A stretch of 64,000 nucleotides of DNA, from positions 186,001 to 250,000 of the forward strand of contig MVIG01000010.1 of NCBI GenBank assembly GCA_002086835.1, in the 5' to 3' direction. The notes under the pieces are model-generated. The model had not been told where the DNA came from. It did not search any database and saw nothing but the letters and a program-made list of their open reading frames with translations. Positions 52,968-64,000 of this stretch are shown piece after piece (the first letter of the stretch is position 1; every line of letters starts with the position of its first letter). A program made the position numbers and the translations under genes. This stretch comes from Mycolicibacterium porcinum. GTDB taxonomy: Bacteria; Actinomycetota; Actinomycetes; Mycobacteriales; Mycobacteriaceae.

Positions 52968-53945
52968 CTACTTGACAGTGGGCAGATCCGGGCTGGACAC
53001 GTCGTAGGTACGGCCCGGCTGGGTCAGCAGGGCGGCCAGCTTCAGCGCCTTCTCGTCGGTCCGGTCGTTGGTCCCCCACACCACGACCCGACCATCGGTG
53101 AGCGTCAACGCGATCGAGGCCACCGACGGCGCGGCGATCCGGCCCACCTGTGCCACCACATCGGGCGGCAGCGCCAGCATCACCTCGAGCGCGGCCTTGG
53201 TGGCCGGGTCCGTCGGGCCCGGATGGTCGGCGTCCAGGTACGGCAGGGTCGGCGGTGGCGGCTCGGTGGCGAAATCCACGCCGTCGCGGTCGAACAGATG
53301 GGGGCCGTCGGGATAGTCCTTGACCACCACCGGGACCCGCTCGACGACCGTGATCCTCAGCGTCGAGGGGTACTCGCGCTGGACCCGGGCGGTGGCGATC
53401 CGCCGGATGGTGGCCACCCGCTCGGCGACCGCGTCGGTGTTGATCTGCAGCAGCGGTGTGCCCGGAGCCACCGCGGCAGCGGCCAGCACCTGCTCCTGCG
53501 GCACCGCGGTCGCACCGCTGATCGCGACATTGCGGGCCGACATCACCGGCGTGAAGTACAGCACCAGACCCAACGCCACCGCGACCACACTCGCCAGCGC
53601 GGACCACAGCAAGACCTTCAGACCACGAATTGTGCTGCGGGCCACAGTGTTCGGGGCATCAGCCGACTGGCCGACCACCCTGCGCTTGGCCTCCCGGCGG
53701 GCATTCTCGATCGCCACTGCCCGGTCCCGCGCGGCGCGCCGCTCGGCGCGTTCGCGGCGGGCGCGGCGGCGTGGGCCCTCGTAGTCGGCTTCTGCCGCGG
53801 GCGGCACCTCAGACGCTGCCGCGGGCGGCACATCGGCACCTGCCGCGGGCGGCACATCTGCCGAAGGTGACTCGGCCGCTGCGGAACCGGTCTCGCCGGG
53901 AACTTCGGCCCCGTTCTCGGGGCCCTCAGCACCCGTCTCGGTCAC
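52968..53945 (-). CDS. ftsQ: Cell division protein FtsQ (DivIB)
   Basis: Bitopic division protein of 325 residues linking FtsK-side and FtsL/FtsB partners to septal synthesis. A long cytoplasmic head (about 1-108) contains three tandem 8-residue VPPAAxxx repeats and a basic stretch ([18 protein letters not shown]). One membrane segment follows ([21 protein letters not shown]), then the POTRA domain ([20 protein letters not shown]) and the FtsQ domain. Starts at GTG overlapping the murC stop by 4 bp. Confidence 0.95.
   Translation of the reverse strand: MTETGAEGPENGAEVPGETGSAAAESPSADVPPAAGADVPPAAASEVPPAAEADYEGPRRRARRERAERRAARDRAVAIENARREAKRRVVGQSADAPNTVARSTIRGLKVLLWSALASVVAVALGLVLYFTPVMSARNVAISGATAVPQEQVLAAAAVAPGTPLLQINTDAVAERVATIRRIATARVQREYPSTLRITVVERVPVVVKDYPDGPHLFDRDGVDFATEPPPPTLPYLDADHPGPTDPATKAALEVMLALPPDVVAQVGRIAAPSVASIALTLTDGRVVVWGTNDRTDEKALKLAALLTQPGRTYDVSSPDLPTVK
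53793..53858 (-). repeat. Three 24-bp tandem repeats in the ftsQ head
   Basis: TGCCGCGGGCGGCACCTC, then twice the same unit ending CACATC, start at 53793, 53817 and 53841: exact 24-bp spacing. They encode the 8-residue VPPAA repeat in the cytoplasmic head of FtsQ. Length variation between strains is likely. Confidence 0.75.
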
Positions 53946-55402
53946 GGCGCACCCGTCGAGGGACGGCCCGGGGTCGTGCGGTTCTCCTTGATACCGAGCT
54001 CGGTGATGATCTCCTTGCCCAGCATGGTGACGTCACCGGCGCCCATGGTGACGACGACATCACCCGGCCGTGCGTCAGCCGCCACCAGCGCCGCCACGGC
54101 GGAGAAATCGGGCACGTACGTCACCGGAACCGTCACCGCGTCCGCGACCGTCGCACCGCTGATCCCAGGTAGCGGCTGTTCTCGCGCGGCGTACACGTCA
54201 AGCACGAAGACTTGGTCGGCGATGCTGAGCGCCTTGCCGAACTCGTTCGCGAAATCTGCTGTGCGGGAATATAAATGGGGCTGGAACACCACGATGGACC
54301 GGCCACCGGACTCCTTGGCCAATGCGCGTACAGCGGTCAGCGCGGCGGTGACCTTCGTGGGGTGATGGGCATAGTCGTCGAATACCCGGACACCGGCTGC
54401 GGTGCCCACCAACTCGAACCGGCGCCGTACGCCCTCGAATCCCGCCAACGCGTCGAGCACGTCGTCTGGATCCGCACCGGCCTGGACCGCCGCGAGCAGT
54501 GCCGCCACTGCGTTGAGTGCCATGTGACGGCCCGGCACCGAAAGCCGCATCGTCCGTGGCTGACTCTCCGCCGCCAACTGCACCGTCGCGACCGCGGTGG
54601 TACCTCGCTGCTGCCAGTCCAGCAGTGCGGCCGCCAGATCCGGGCGATCACCACTGCCGTAAAGAAGTACCCGGATGCCCCGTGCGGCAGTCCGTTCGGC
54701 GAATGCCGCTGCGCCCGGATCGTCGACGCACACCACCACCACACCACCTGGACGCAGACGCTCCATGAACGCGTCGAACACATCGACATACGCCTGCTCG
54801 GTCCCGAAGAAATCGAGGTGGTCGGCTTCGATATTGGTGACGACCGCGATATCGGGCCGGTACTCCACCAGTGACCCATCACTCTCGTCGGCCTCGGCGA
54901 CGAAGTAGGCGCCGCTGCCGTGATGCGCGTTGGTACCGGGCTCGCCGAGGTCACCACCAACAGCGAACGACGGGTCGAAACCGCTGTGCTGCAAGGCCAC
55001 GATGAGCATCGATGTCGTCGTCGTCTTACCGGCAGTCCCAGTCACCATCAACGTGGTGTCGCCGACCATCAGCTTGGCGAGCACCGCGGGGCGCAGGATC
55101 ACCGGGATTCCGCGACGGTGGGCCTCGACCAGTTCCGGGTTGGTCTTCGGGATCGCGGCGTGGGTGGTGACCACCGCGGTCGGCCCGCCCGGCAGCAGGT
55201 CCAGAGACGACGCGTCGTGACCGATCCTGATCTCGGCACCGCGGGCGCGCAGCGCCACCACGCCGCGAGACTCCTTGGCGTCCGACCCGGACACCAGGCC
55301 GCCACGGTCCAGCAGGATGCGGGCCACGCCCGACATCCCGGCGCCCCCGATCCCGACCATGTGCACCCGCTGCAGCTCGGCCGGAAGTGAATTACCGTTC
55401 AC
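53942..55402 (-). CDS. murC: UDP-N-acetylmuramate-L-alanine ligase MurC
   Basis: Adds L-Ala to UDP-MurNAc, first amino-acid step of peptidoglycan precursor synthesis in the cytosol. The 486-residue protein has the N-terminal substrate domain ([24 protein letters not shown]), the ATP-binding P-loop [14 protein letters not shown], central EADESDGS and [11 protein letters not shown] motifs, and the C-terminal [12 protein letters not shown]. Starts at GTG overlapping the murG stop (GTGA). Confidence 0.97.
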   Translation of the reverse strand: MNGNSLPAELQRVHMVGIGGAGMSGVARILLDRGGLVSGSDAKESRGVVALRARGAEIRIGHDASSLDLLPGGPTAVVTTHAAIPKTNPELVEAHRRGIPVILRPAVLAKLMVGDTTLMVTGTAGKTTTTSMLIVALQHSGFDPSFAVGGDLGEPGTNAHHGSGAYFVAEADESDGSLVEYRPDIAVVTNIEADHLDFFGTEQAYVDVFDAFMERLRPGGVVVVCVDDPGAAAFAERTAARGIRVLLYGSGDRPDLAAALLDWQQRGTTAVATVQLAAESQPRTMRLSVPGRHMALNAVAALLAAVQAGADPDDVLDALAGFEGVRRRFELVGTAAGVRVFDDYAHHPTKVTAALTAVRALAKESGGRSIVVFQPHLYSRTADFANEFGKALSIADQVFVLDVYAAREQPLPGISGATVADAVTVPVTYVPDFSAVAALVAADARPGDVVVTMGAGDVTMLGKEIITELGIKENRTTPGRPSTGAP

Positions 55403-56589
55403 TGCAGCCTCTTTCGTTGAGCATGGGCAACGTCGAGGGCGACCTGCGCCACCCGTCTCGCGGCATCGGGATGACCCGAAAGGGACGCAGCGGCCGTCAT
55501 CGCCGCCAGCCGGGCGTCGTCGGTCATCAGGCTCGCCACCGTGTCGGCCACGAAGCCGCCGGTGAGCTCGGCATCGTCGACGACGATGCCACCGCCGGCC
55601 GACACCACCGGGAGCGCGTTGAGCCGCTGCTCACCGTTGCCGATCGGCAGCGGGACGTACACCGCGGGCAGCCCCACAGCGGTCACCTCGGCCACCGTCA
55701 TCGCACCGGAGCGGCAGATCGCGAGATCCGCTGCGGCATAGGCCAGGTCCATCCGGTCCAGGTACGGCACCGCGACATATGGCGGTGCGCCCGGCACGGC
55801 CGGGGGTAAGTCGAGGGTGTTCTTCGGACCGTGCGCGTGTAGCACCGAAACACCCGCAGCGCCAAGGGCTTCGGCAGCCGACGAGACGGCACGGTTGATC
55901 GACTGCGCGCCCTGCGAACCGCCGAACACCAACAACACCTTGGCGTCGGGGGCGAATCCGAAGAATGCCCGCGCCTCGGCTCGCAACGCGGCCCGGTCCA
56001 GCGAGGTGATGGCCGCCCGCACGGGCACCCCGACCACCTCGACCTTGCGCAGGCCCGGCTCGGGGACCGCCGAGAGCACACGGCGCGCCGACACCGCGCC
56101 GACCCGGTTGGCCAGGCCCGCGCTGGCGTTGGCCTCGTGCACCACCACCGGAACGGCGCGACGACGACCGTGCAGGCCGAAGCCGCCGCGGGCGGCAAGG
56201 TAGGCGGGTAGCGCGACGTAGCCGCCGAACCCGATCACCACGTCGGCCTCGACGCCGGCCAGCACCGAGCGGGTCTGCCGGATCGCGGTGCGTACGCGCA
56301 GCGGCAACCGCACCAGGTCTCCCGACGGCTTGCGTGGCAGCGGTACCGGGGTGATCAGCTCGAGGTCGTATCCGCGCTGCGGCACCAACCGGGTTTCCAG
56401 CCCCCGGGCGGTCCCGAGGGCGGTGATGCGCACCTGCGGGTCGAGTTCGCGGAGTGCGTCTGCCACCGCCATCGCCGGTTCGACGTGGCCCGCCGTGCCG
56501 CCACCGGCCAGAACGATGGATATCCCCCGGTCACCGGGTTCCTGCCCCCGAGGACCAGATGTCGCCCGGCCCGTCTTACCCTCGCTCAC
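55399..56589 (-). CDS. murG: UDP-GlcNAc transferase MurG
   Basis: Converts lipid I to lipid II by adding GlcNAc at the inner membrane face. The 396-residue protein has the N-terminal glycine loop [51 protein letters not shown], and in the C-terminal domain [14 protein letters not shown] and [24 protein letters not shown]. Starts at GTG overlapping the ftsW stop. A 20-residue N-terminal extension precedes the fold. Confidence 0.97.
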   Translation of the reverse strand: MSEGKTGRATSGPRGQEPGDRGISIVLAGGGTAGHVEPAMAVADALRELDPQVRITALGTARGLETRLVPQRGYDLELITPVPLPRKPSGDLVRLPLRVRTAIRQTRSVLAGVEADVVIGFGGYVALPAYLAARGGFGLHGRRRAVPVVVHEANASAGLANRVGAVSARRVLSAVPEPGLRKVEVVGVPVRAAITSLDRAALRAEARAFFGFAPDAKVLLVFGGSQGAQSINRAVSSAAEALGAAGVSVLHAHGPKNTLDLPPAVPGAPPYVAVPYLDRMDLAYAAADLAICRSGAMTVAEVTAVGLPAVYVPLPIGNGEQRLNALPVVSAGGGIVVDDAELTGGFVADTVASLMTDDARLAAMTAAASLSGHPDAARRVAQVALDVAHAQRKRLQ

Positions 56590-58208
56590 CCGTAACGCTG
56601 ACCTTCCAAAGTCCGGGCTCGTTGCCCCTGTTTCCGCTGGCCTGCAGGATATCGGACCGAGGACCTGCGGCCCCCGGCCGGCTGTTGGCCGCTGGCGCGA
56701 CCCGACCGGCGGACCGGACGGTCACCGCTGTGCGGCGAGCGGCGTGCTGCTGGTTGCCTGGCCCCTGTCTGTTTGGCCCTGGCCTGCTTGCCCGCCTGTT
56801 TACCGGCGGGCTTCGCACCGGGCTTGCCGTTGGGCTTGCCCGCGCTGCGCGATGGCGTCTTCCGGCGGTCGTGCAGCCGGTTGCGGGCTACCTCCAACCG
56901 GGTCGGGACGTACGGTTCGGGCAGGGGCAGCCGCAGCAACCGGTTCATCCGGTCGTCGCGCCCGGCCCGCAGCGCCGCGACGGCCTCGGGTTCGTGCCGG
57001 GCCGCGTTGGTGATCAACCCCATCATCAGAAGCGTTGTGGCTTGCGAAGATCCACCGGCCGAGATCAGCGGCAACTGCAGCCCGGTGACCGGCAGCAGAC
57101 CCACCACGTAGCCGACATTGATGAACATCTGGCCGACGATCCACAGCGTGGTGGTCGCGGTGAGCAGGCGCAGGAACGGATCTGCCGAACGCCGGGCGAT
57201 CCGCATGCCCGTGTAGGCGAACAGCCCGAACAGCGCGAGCAGGCCCAGCGCACCGACAAAGCCCAGCTCCTCGCCGATGATGGCGAAGATGAAGTCGTTG
57301 TGCGCGTTGGGCAGATAGTTCCACTTGGCGGTGCCCTGGCCCAGCCCGTCGCCGAAGATTCCGCCGTTGGCCAGCGCGAACCGGGCCTGCCTGGACTGAT
57401 ACCCGATGCCCTGCCCGTCGGCCGTCGGATCCAGCCAGGACTGCACGCGGTCGGACCGGTAGCCCGCGGAGACGGCCAGCACCGCGGCCGCCAGCACGGC
57501 AGCCAGCAGGGAGGACAGGAACACCCGGAGCGGCAGGCCCGCGTACCAGAGCAGGCCGAGCAGGATGATGCTCAGCGAGACGGTCTGCCCGAGGTCGGGC
57601 TGGGCGACGATCAGCGCCAGCGCGATCACCGCGGCGGGCACCAGCGGGATCAGCATCTCGCGCAGCGAGGCGCGCTCCATGCGGCGGGCCGCCAGCAGGT
57701 GCGCGCCCCAGATGGCGAAGGCGATCTTGGCCAGCTCCGAGGGCTGCATGGAGAATCCGGCGACGACGAACCAGCCACGGGAACCGTTGGCCACCTTGCC
57801 GATTCCCGGGATGAGCACCAGGACCAGCAGCACGATCGTGAACGCGAACCCGGGGAACGCCATCCGGCGCAGGGTCCGCACCGAGATTCGCAGCGCCAGG
57901 TAGAACGCGATCAGACCGACGACAGTCCACATCACCTGGCGTCCGAACACCGCCCATGGCGACCCGTCGAAGTCGTAGGAGTACACCCCCGACGCCGAGA
58001 GGACCATGATCAGCCCCAGCGTGGTGAGCAACGCGGTGACCGCGATGATGAGGTGGAACGACGTCATCGGCCGGCCCAGCCAGACGCCGAACCGGGTGCG
58101 TGGCGCCGCGGCCGTCGGGCTCGCCTCGGCCGTGCCGCCCTCAGCAGCGGCGGTATCGCCGGTTGCCTCGCCGCCACGGCTGCGCAACCGGGCCAGGATG
58201 CTGGCCAT
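56586..58208 (-). CDS. ftsW: Septal peptidoglycan polymerase FtsW (SEDS family)
   Basis: SEDS glycosyltransferase that polymerises lipid II at the septum with PbpB. The 540-residue protein has about ten membrane segments with the conserved catalytic-loop motifs [55 protein letters not shown] and [11 protein letters not shown]. The cytoplasmic C-terminal tail after residue about 440 is long, basic and Gly/Pro/Lys rich ([15 protein letters not shown]), as in mycobacteria where it contacts FtsZ. The stop overlaps the murG start. Confidence 0.96.
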   Translation of the reverse strand: MASILARLRSRGGEATGDTAAAEGGTAEASPTAAAPRTRFGVWLGRPMTSFHLIIAVTALLTTLGLIMVLSASGVYSYDFDGSPWAVFGRQVMWTVVGLIAFYLALRISVRTLRRMAFPGFAFTIVLLVLVLIPGIGKVANGSRGWFVVAGFSMQPSELAKIAFAIWGAHLLAARRMERASLREMLIPLVPAAVIALALIVAQPDLGQTVSLSIILLGLLWYAGLPLRVFLSSLLAAVLAAAVLAVSAGYRSDRVQSWLDPTADGQGIGYQSRQARFALANGGIFGDGLGQGTAKWNYLPNAHNDFIFAIIGEELGFVGALGLLALFGLFAYTGMRIARRSADPFLRLLTATTTLWIVGQMFINVGYVVGLLPVTGLQLPLISAGGSSQATTLLMMGLITNAARHEPEAVAALRAGRDDRMNRLLRLPLPEPYVPTRLEVARNRLHDRRKTPSRSAGKPNGKPGAKPAGKQAGKQARAKQTGARQPAARRSPHSGDRPVRRSGRASGQQPAGGRRSSVRYPAGQRKQGQRARTLEGQRYG

Positions 58209-58213
58209 CTCGC

Positions 58214-59707
58214 CTACCCGATCGCGGCGCGGACGGCGCCGGCGAACGCATCGCCACGCTGGCCGTAGCCGCTGAACTGATCGAAGGACGCGCCTGCCGG
58301 GGCCAGCAACACTGTGTCACCCGAGGTGGCCAGGCCGCGGGCGACATCCACGACCGCCGTCATGACCGCGTCGGAGACCGGCCGGTCCCCGACTTCGATC
58401 ACACGAGTCACATGGTCACCAATAGACTCATTTGTCTCAAGCACCCCAGAATCCTCCCCCGTCACAACCTCGACGACGGGGACATCCGGGGCGTGTCGCG
58501 ATAACGCATCGGCAACCATCTGCCGATCCCGGCCGATCAGCACGACCGCGACCAGCCGATTCGCCACCTGACGCACCAACTCGTCGACCGAAGCGCCTTT
58601 CAGCAATCCCCCGGCGATCCAGATCACCCGGTCGAACGCGGTGATCGAGGCCTGCGCGGCATGCGGATTGGTGGCCTTGGAATCGTCGACATAACGCACC
58701 CCGTCGGCCTCCCCGACCAGCTCGGCCCGGTGCCTGCCGACCTGGAACGACGCCAGCGCGGCGGCAATCGACTGCGATGCCACCCCGACAGCCCGGGCCA
58801 GCGCCGCAGCCGCCAGCGCGTCGAGCACGCCGACCGGCCCGGCCACGCTGATCGTCGCGGCATCAGCCAACTCGACGTCGACACCGAAAGCACGGTCGAC
58901 GAGCTTGCCGGCGCGCACACCGAGCTCCCCGACAGCCGGCTCGCCCAGCCGGAAACCCACCCGGACCGACGCGCCAGCAGTCGCCAGCAGACCCGCGGCG
59001 ACCGGATCGTCGAGGCCCGCCACGGCAACCCGGCCGGCCAGCGCTCGGCCCTTGTCGGCGGCGTAGGCAGCCATCGAACCGTGCCAGTCCAGATGGTCTT
59101 CGGCCACGTTCAGCACCACACCGGCATCCGGGCGCAGCGAGGGCGCCCAGTGCAACTGGAAGCTCGACAACTCGACTGCCAGCAACTCCGCGGGCTGGTC
59201 GAGCACCGCCAGCACCGGATCACCGATGTTGCCGCACAACAGGCTTCGCCGGCCGTCGGCCAACAGCATCTCGTGCAGCATCGAGGTGGTGGTGGTCTTG
59301 CCGTTGGTGCCGGTGACCACCAGCCAGCGCCGGGGCGGACCATAGCGGCCCGCCGCGTCCAGCCGCCAGGCCAGCTCGACATCGCCCCAGATCGGCACAC
59401 CCGCCGCGGCCGCGGCGGCCAGAACGGGGGCGGTGGGAGGGAATCCGGGGCTGGTCACCACCAGGGCGTAGTCGGCGATACCGGCGATCGCGCCTGCGGG
59501 ATCGATGACCGCGGTGCCCTGCTCGGCGTACGCCCGCAAGGCCTCGGCGTTGTCGTCACAGAGCGTCGCGGTGACACCGAGCGGTGCCAGTGCCGCCAAG
59601 ATGGCACGTCCGGTCACCCCCGCCCCGGTGACCAGCACCGGAGCCCCGGGGGTCAGCAGCGCGAGCTCGTCGTCACCGCCGCGCCCGCCGGTTGGGCCCG
59701 CCACCAT
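58214..59707 (-). CDS. murD: UDP-MurNAc-L-Ala-D-Glu ligase MurD
   Basis: Adds D-Glu to UDP-MurNAc-L-Ala. The 497-residue protein shows the N-terminal Rossmann-like [18 protein letters not shown], the P-loop [27 protein letters not shown] and [15 protein letters not shown] with the family Lys and Asn, and the C-terminal [22 protein letters not shown]. The frame is open upstream into mraY; the ATG at 59707 overlaps the mraY stop by one base (TGATG) and gives the usual length. It is 5 bp upstream of ftsW. Confidence 0.97.
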   Translation of the reverse strand: MVAGPTGGRGGDDELALLTPGAPVLVTGAGVTGRAILAALAPLGVTATLCDDNAEALRAYAEQGTAVIDPAGAIAGIADYALVVTSPGFPPTAPVLAAAAAAGVPIWGDVELAWRLDAAGRYGPPRRWLVVTGTNGKTTTTSMLHEMLLADGRRSLLCGNIGDPVLAVLDQPAELLAVELSSFQLHWAPSLRPDAGVVLNVAEDHLDWHGSMAAYAADKGRALAGRVAVAGLDDPVAAGLLATAGASVRVGFRLGEPAVGELGVRAGKLVDRAFGVDVELADAATISVAGPVGVLDALAAAALARAVGVASQSIAAALASFQVGRHRAELVGEADGVRYVDDSKATNPHAAQASITAFDRVIWIAGGLLKGASVDELVRQVANRLVAVVLIGRDRQMVADALSRHAPDVPVVEVVTGEDSGVLETNESIGDHVTRVIEVGDRPVSDAVMTAVVDVARGLATSGDTVLLAPAGASFDQFSGYGQRGDAFAGAVRAAIG

Positions 59708-60786
59708 CAGGCCCCGACTGCGGTGAGCCACTCGCTGTAGAACAGGGCCACGCCCAGACCGCAGGCGATCGCCGTCAGCAGCCAGAACCGGATGATCACC
59801 GTGGTCTCGGCCCACCCCACCAATTCGAAATGGTGATGGAACGGCGCCATCCGGAACACCCGGCGGCCCGTCGTGCGGAAGGTCAGGATCTGCACGACCA
59901 CCGAGGTCACCTCGGCGACGAACAGGGCACCCAGGACCACCGCGAGGATCTCGGTGCGGCTCGTCACCGACAGCCCGGCGATGATGCCACCGAGAGCCAG
60001 CGAGCCGGTATCGCCCATGAAGATCTTGGCCGGGGCGGCGTTCCACCACAGGAAGCCGATACAGGCGCCCGCCGTGGCGGCCGCGATGATCGCGAGGTCC
60101 AGCGGATCACGCACGTTGTAGCAGCCCAGACCCGGCGCCGTCGCGCAGGCGTTGCGGTACTGCCAGAACGTGATCAACACGTAGGCCGCGCTCACCATCG
60201 CCATCGCGCCTGCGGCCAGCCCGTCCAGGCCGTCGGTGAAGTTCACCGCGTTCGACCAGGCGCTGACGATCACGACGCAGAACAGCACGAACACCCACGA
60301 GGCCAGCGTCACCGTGGCGATCTCGCGGACATAGGACAGCTCGGGGCTGCCCGGGGTGAGCCCATCCCCGTTGCGGAACTGCAGGGCCAGCACACCGAAC
60401 AACACCGCGGCGGCCAGCTGCCCGACGGTCTTGGCCGTCTTGTTCAGCCCGAGATTGCGGGAGCGCCGGAGCTTGATCAGGTCGTCGACGAAGCCGACCA
60501 GGCCGAGCATCGTGGCCAGCCCCAGCACCAGCAGACCCGATGCCGACGGACCGTTGCCGCCCAGCGCCAAGCCGACCAGATGCGTGCCCAGGTAGCCCGC
60601 CCAGATACCGGCCACGATGGCCACGCCACCCATCGACGGCGTACCGCGCTTCTTGGCGTGGCTGGCGGGGCCGTCCTCGCGGATCTCATGGCCGAGCCCA
60701 CGCTTGGTGAACAGCCGGATCAACGCGGGTGTCAGCAGAATCGAGACCGTCAGGGCGATACCGACGGCGATCAGGATGAGTTTCAT
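59707..60786 (-). CDS. mraY: Phospho-MurNAc-pentapeptide translocase MraY (MurX)
   Basis: Integral membrane enzyme that transfers phospho-MurNAc-pentapeptide to decaprenyl phosphate, making lipid I. The 359-residue protein has about ten helices with the signature loops [28 protein letters not shown] (catalytic Asp), [12 protein letters not shown] and APFHHHFEL. It is the target of mureidomycin-type antibiotics in mycobacteria, where it is called MurX. The ATG overlaps the murF stop (ATGA). Confidence 0.97.
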   Translation of the reverse strand: MKLILIAVGIALTVSILLTPALIRLFTKRGLGHEIREDGPASHAKKRGTPSMGGVAIVAGIWAGYLGTHLVGLALGGNGPSASGLLVLGLATMLGLVGFVDDLIKLRRSRNLGLNKTAKTVGQLAAAVLFGVLALQFRNGDGLTPGSPELSYVREIATVTLASWVFVLFCVVIVSAWSNAVNFTDGLDGLAAGAMAMVSAAYVLITFWQYRNACATAPGLGCYNVRDPLDLAIIAAATAGACIGFLWWNAAPAKIFMGDTGSLALGGIIAGLSVTSRTEILAVVLGALFVAEVTSVVVQILTFRTTGRRVFRMAPFHHHFELVGWAETTVIIRFWLLTAIACGLGVALFYSEWLTAVGA

Positions 60787-62324
60787 CGGGCGGCATCCCC
60801 GTCTGCGGCCGGGCCGGCCGCGGCAACCAGCGCATCGGCGAGCGCACCCAATCCCACCGAATTGGATGCCTTCACCAGCACCACGTCTCCCGGCTGCAGT
60901 TCTGCCTGCAAGAGGGCCAGCGCGGCATCGGCGTCGTCGACCATCGTGGACTCAGATCCCCACGAACCCTCCATCACCGCGCCGTGGTGCATGGCGTTCA
61001 TAGTCCTCCCGGTTCCGACGACGATTAACCGAGACACATCTAAGCGCACCGCGAACCGTCCGATGGCGTCGTGCTCGGTTATCGCGTCGTCACCGAGCTC
61101 GGCCATCTCCCCCAACACCGCCCAGCTGCGGCGCTTTCCACCCGCCTCACCGGCGGATTCACCGCTGCCCTGGCGGGCCATCCAGGCAAGTGCCTTGAGT
61201 CCGGCCCGCATCGAATCCGGGTTGGCGTTGTAGGCATCATTGATCACCGTCACACCGTCGGTGCGCGTAGCGACCTGCATGCGGTGCCGCGAGACCGGGC
61301 CCGCGCCCGCCAGTGCCGCGGCCACCTGATCCAGCCGGGCGCCGCACTGCAACGCGACCGCCGCCGCACACAACGCGTTGCCGACCTGGTGGTCGCCGTG
61401 CACCGCCAGTGCCACCTCGATCTGGTCGTCGCCCGCGTGCAGGGTGAACCGCGGACGCGCCAGACCATCGAGGGTGACCGGACCGGCCCACACGTCGACC
61501 TCGGAGCCGGGCTCGCGCGATACCCGCACCACCCTGGCCTCGGTCTTGCCTGCCATGGCCGCGACGGCGGTGTCGTCGACGTTGAGGATCACCACGCCCG
61601 AGGCCGGAACAGCCTGCGGCAACTCGGCTTTGGTGTTCGCGATGGCCTCGCGCGAGCCGAACTCACCCAGGTGGGCGGTGCCCACGTTGAGCACCACCGC
61701 GATCTGGGGCGGGGCGATCGCGGCCAGGGCGGCGATATTGCCCGGATGCCGGGCCGACATCTCCAGGATCAGGTAATCGGTCTCGGGCGTGGCGCGCAGC
61801 ACCGTCCAGGGATGCCCCAGCTCGTTGTTGAACGAGCCCGGCGGCGCGATCACCTGCCCGAGCGGGTCCAGTACCGCGGCCAGCAGATCCTTGGTCGAGG
61901 TCTTCCCGGACGAACCGGTCACCCCGATGATCGTCAACCCGCCCGCGACGAGTTCGGCGGCCACCGCCGCAGCGAGTTTGGCCAGCGCGGCCAGCACCGC
62001 GGCACCCGAGCCGTCGGTGTCGAATTCCAAAGCGCCTGAAGTGGAGTCACCCCCGCCCGGCTCGGGAGCAACCACGATCGCGGGCACCCCGACCGGGCGC
62101 GCGGCCAGCACGACGGCGGCCCCCGACGCCACCGCCGCGGCGGCGAAGTCATGCCCATCGGAACGGGCACCGGGCAGAGCCAGGAACAGGCCACCGGGGC
62201 CGACGGCGCGGGAGTCGAATTCGACGGTGCCGGTGACGCGGGTCGTGGCGGCCGCTTCGGCAGTGATGTCGGCCAACTCGCCGCCGACGATCTCGGCGAT
62301 CCTGGCGATGGTCATCTCGATCAC
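60783..62324 (-). CDS. murF: UDP-MurNAc-tripeptide D-Ala-D-Ala ligase MurF
   Basis: Final cytosolic step: joins D-Ala-D-Ala to the tripeptide precursor. The 513-residue protein begins [13 protein letters not shown] after a short GTG-initiated extension. It has the P-loop [19 protein letters not shown], the [10 protein letters not shown] segment, [23 protein letters not shown] and [17 protein letters not shown]. The GTG start overlaps the murE stop by 4 bp; an ATG at 62315 is the alternative. Confidence 0.96.
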   Translation of the reverse strand: MIEMTIARIAEIVGGELADITAEAAATTRVTGTVEFDSRAVGPGGLFLALPGARSDGHDFAAAAVASGAAVVLAARPVGVPAIVVAPEPGGGDSTSGALEFDTDGSGAAVLAALAKLAAAVAAELVAGGLTIIGVTGSSGKTSTKDLLAAVLDPLGQVIAPPGSFNNELGHPWTVLRATPETDYLILEMSARHPGNIAALAAIAPPQIAVVLNVGTAHLGEFGSREAIANTKAELPQAVPASGVVILNVDDTAVAAMAGKTEARVVRVSREPGSEVDVWAGPVTLDGLARPRFTLHAGDDQIEVALAVHGDHQVGNALCAAAVALQCGARLDQVAAALAGAGPVSRHRMQVATRTDGVTVINDAYNANPDSMRAGLKALAWMARQGSGESAGEAGGKRRSWAVLGEMAELGDDAITEHDAIGRFAVRLDVSRLIVVGTGRTMNAMHHGAVMEGSWGSESTMVDDADAALALLQAELQPGDVVLVKASNSVGLGALADALVAAAGPAADGDAAR

Positions 62325-63862
62325 GTGCCCGACTCCCCTGACTTGTGTGCCTCCAACGCCGCCGCCAACTCGTCACGGTCATCGAACGGCCGGGTGTGCC
62401 CGCCTGCGGTCTGCCCGCTCTCGTGGCCCTTGCCTGCGATCAGCACGATGTCGCCGGGCCCGGCCCAGGCCACCGCATGGTCGATCGCCGCGCGCCGGTC
62501 ACCGATCTCCACCACCTCGGCACCTGCGGTCGCGTCGGCCGCTCCGGCCACGATCGCCGCCCGGATCAGGGCGGGGTCCTCATCCCGGGGATTGTCGTCG
62601 GTGACGACGACGAGATCCGCCAGCTCGGCCGCGACCCGCCCCATCGGCGCGCGCTTGCCCGTATCCCGGTTGCCCCCCGCCCCGAAAACCACCGCGACGC
62701 GCCGCGGGCCCGACCCCCGGAGGGTCTCCAGCACCGCCTGCAGTGCGCCGGGTTTGTGCGCGTAGTCGACCAGGGCCAGGAACGGCTGCCCGCGGTCGAT
62801 CGGCTGCAGCCGGCCCGGCACGGTCGCCGTACGCAGGCCCGGGGCGGCCTGCTCCGGCGTCACCCCGGCCCCGTCGAGCAGTGCGATCGCCAAGGCGGCG
62901 TTGGCGATGTTGTATCCGCCGGTCAGACCGATCCTCAGCTCGTGCGCCGCCCCGGCGGGATCGACGAGGGTGAACTCCTGGGATCCGACGCCCACCGCCT
63001 GGGCGTCCCGCGCCTGCCAGTCGGCCGCCGCACCCGTGGCGCTGACGGTTGTCGCCTTCGCGGCCCGGCGGGCCATCGCCGCGCCCGCCTCGTCGTCGAC
63101 ACAGACCACCGCCGCGGCGGCATGGTTGGGTGACCCGGCGTCGAACAGCCGGGCCTTGGCCTCGAAGTAGTCCTCCATCGTCGGATGGAAATCCAGGTGG
63201 TCGCGCGACAGGTTGGTGAAGCCGCCGAGGGCGAACCCGATGCCGTCGACGCGGCCCAGCGACAGCGCATGGCTCGACACCTCCATCACCACGGTGTCGA
63301 CGCCGCTCTCGACCATCGCGGCCAGCAGCGCCTGCAGATCCGGCGCCTCCGGGGTGGTCAGCGCGCTCGGCAGATCGCGGCCCGCGATGCGCACCCCTAC
63401 CGTGCCGATCAGTCCGGCCACCCGCCCGGCGGCCCGCAGTCCGGCCTCGACCAGATACGTCGTGGTGGTCTTACCCGAGGTCCCGGTCACCCCGATGACC
63501 GTCAGCCGCTCCGACGGACGCCCGTACACCTCGGCCGCCACTTCACCGAGCACCGAACGAGGGTCGGGGTGAACCAGGATCGGAACATCGAGCCCGTCCA
63601 GTTCAGCGGCGCCTGCCGGGTCGGTGAGTACCGCCACGGCCCCGGCGGCGAGCGCGTCGGACGCATAGCGGGCACCGTGCACCGTCGAACCCGGCAGCGC
63701 GGCGAACAGGTCCCCCGGCTGGGCGTCCTGACCGCGCAGGGTCACTCCCGTAACCCGAAGTTCCGGCAGGGGATTTCCGGTGGCGGCTACCGCTTGGACC
63801 TGTTCGGCGAGCGGCACGAGGTATTGGCCGGCGGGACGGCTGGGACGCAGCTTCATGGCCAT
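62321..63862 (-). CDS. murE: UDP-MurNAc-tripeptide synthetase MurE (meso-DAP type)
   Basis: Adds meso-diaminopimelate to UDP-MurNAc-L-Ala-D-Glu. The 513-residue protein has the P-loop [65 protein letters not shown] and [21 protein letters not shown] carries the DNPR motif that marks recognition of meso-DAP rather than Lys. Starts at ATG 63862, 52 bp after the pbpB stop. Last Mur ligase of the operon in this window. Confidence 0.97.
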   Translation of the reverse strand: MAMKLRPSRPAGQYLVPLAEQVQAVAATGNPLPELRVTGVTLRGQDAQPGDLFAALPGSTVHGARYASDALAAGAVAVLTDPAGAAELDGLDVPILVHPDPRSVLGEVAAEVYGRPSERLTVIGVTGTSGKTTTTYLVEAGLRAAGRVAGLIGTVGVRIAGRDLPSALTTPEAPDLQALLAAMVESGVDTVVMEVSSHALSLGRVDGIGFALGGFTNLSRDHLDFHPTMEDYFEAKARLFDAGSPNHAAAAVVCVDDEAGAAMARRAAKATTVSATGAAADWQARDAQAVGVGSQEFTLVDPAGAAHELRIGLTGGYNIANAALAIALLDGAGVTPEQAAPGLRTATVPGRLQPIDRGQPFLALVDYAHKPGALQAVLETLRGSGPRRVAVVFGAGGNRDTGKRAPMGRVAAELADLVVVTDDNPRDEDPALIRAAIVAGAADATAGAEVVEIGDRRAAIDHAVAWAGPGDIVLIAGKGHESGQTAGGHTRPFDDRDELAAALEAHKSGESGT

Positions 63863-63914
63863 GCCACAGTACCCATCTGCGGTACGCCGACCGCATCACC
63901 CACGACTATCGCGG

Positions 63915-64000
63915 TCAGGTCGACTGCAGGGTCAGCCGCGCCCCTGGATCGGCCGACAACGGCACATTGTGCCGCTGCAGCAGCCACGATGCGATGTTGT
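63915..64000 (-). CDS. pbpB: Penicillin-binding protein PbpB (FtsI), C-terminal end only
   Basis: Only the last 28 codons lie in the window; the gene continues beyond its right edge. The frame reads NIASWLLQRHNVPLSADPGA, then RLTLQST and stop, which fits the C-terminus of the mycobacterial septal transpeptidase PbpB and its expected position directly before murE. The catalytic domain is not visible here, so the call rests on position and this tail. Confidence 0.8.
   Translation of the reverse strand, partial: NIASWLLQRHNVPLSADPGARLTLQST

Noticed and set aside
56454-58268. Long + strand open frame (604 codons) opposite ftsW
   Set aside because: Composition (Arg, Gln, Gly, His rich) is typical of an antisense shadow in GC-rich DNA; FtsW motifs on the - strand are clear.
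1-64000. CRISPR array, prophage genes or insertion sequences
   Set aside because: No regularly spaced repeats, phage structural genes, transposases or terminal inverted repeats were noticed anywhere in the window.

Overview
The window is high-GC actinobacterial DNA and almost certainly comes from a fast-growing mycobacterium (Mycolicibacterium type). Two blocks follow the gene order I recall from Mycobacterium tuberculosis. The left block is lppL - pyrD - PEBP protein - M20 peptidase - tRNA-Leu(GAG), corresponding to Rv2138 to leuU. The right block is a phosphoribosyltransferase, a small membrane protein, wag31, yggT, sepF, yggS, pgeF, ftsZ, ftsQ, murC, murG, ftsW, murD, mraY, murF, murE and pbpB, corresponding to Rv2143 to about Rv2163c. 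About 38 kb of accessory genes lie between these blocks, roughly 7.9 to 46 kb.

Layout. 0-7.8 kb: lipoprotein, small DUF5703 protein and pyrD (+ strand, overlapping genes); then aldehyde dehydrogenase/thiolase, PEBP protein and M20 peptidase (- strand); then tRNA-Leu with a hairpin terminator. 7.9-9.3 kb: a PPOX-fold protein divergent from a TetR regulator. 9.4-16 kb: a second TetR regulator divergent from a five-gene aromatic or polyketide ring-degradation operon (VOC/extradiol dioxygenase, FAH-family hydrolase, class A flavin monooxygenase, amidohydrolase/decarboxylase, P450). Two near-identical palindromic operators sit between them.

16-36 kb is the most unusual part. A subtilase/hydrolase pair and a LuxR-type regulator precede an operon made of a PatA/PatG-like cyanobactin-type protease, two small precursor-like peptides with strong ribosome binding sites, a strong hairpin, an unknown 128-residue protein, and a carboxylic acid reductase (adenylation-carrier-reductase). 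Next to it are a class III aminotransferase, an astacin-like metalloprotease with hemopexin repeats, a fatty-acid alpha-dioxygenase-like heme enzyme translationally coupled to a catalase-related enzyme, and a large LuxR (LAL) regulator. I read this as a candidate, apparently undescribed, ribosomal-peptide plus fatty aldehyde/amine system. The enzyme families are supported by motifs; the product is inference.

36-46 kb: a single-chain assimilatory nitrate reductase (molybdopterin domain fused to a flavodoxin/FAD/NADPH reductase) with GlnR-like boxes upstream; a TctCBA tricarboxylate transporter with a universal stress protein, divergent from a CitA/CitB-type two-component system; and a glutamine amidotransferase-like protein. 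46.8-64 kb: the conserved division and cell-wall (dcw) cluster on the - strand, mostly with 4-bp start/stop overlaps. It runs off the right edge inside pbpB.
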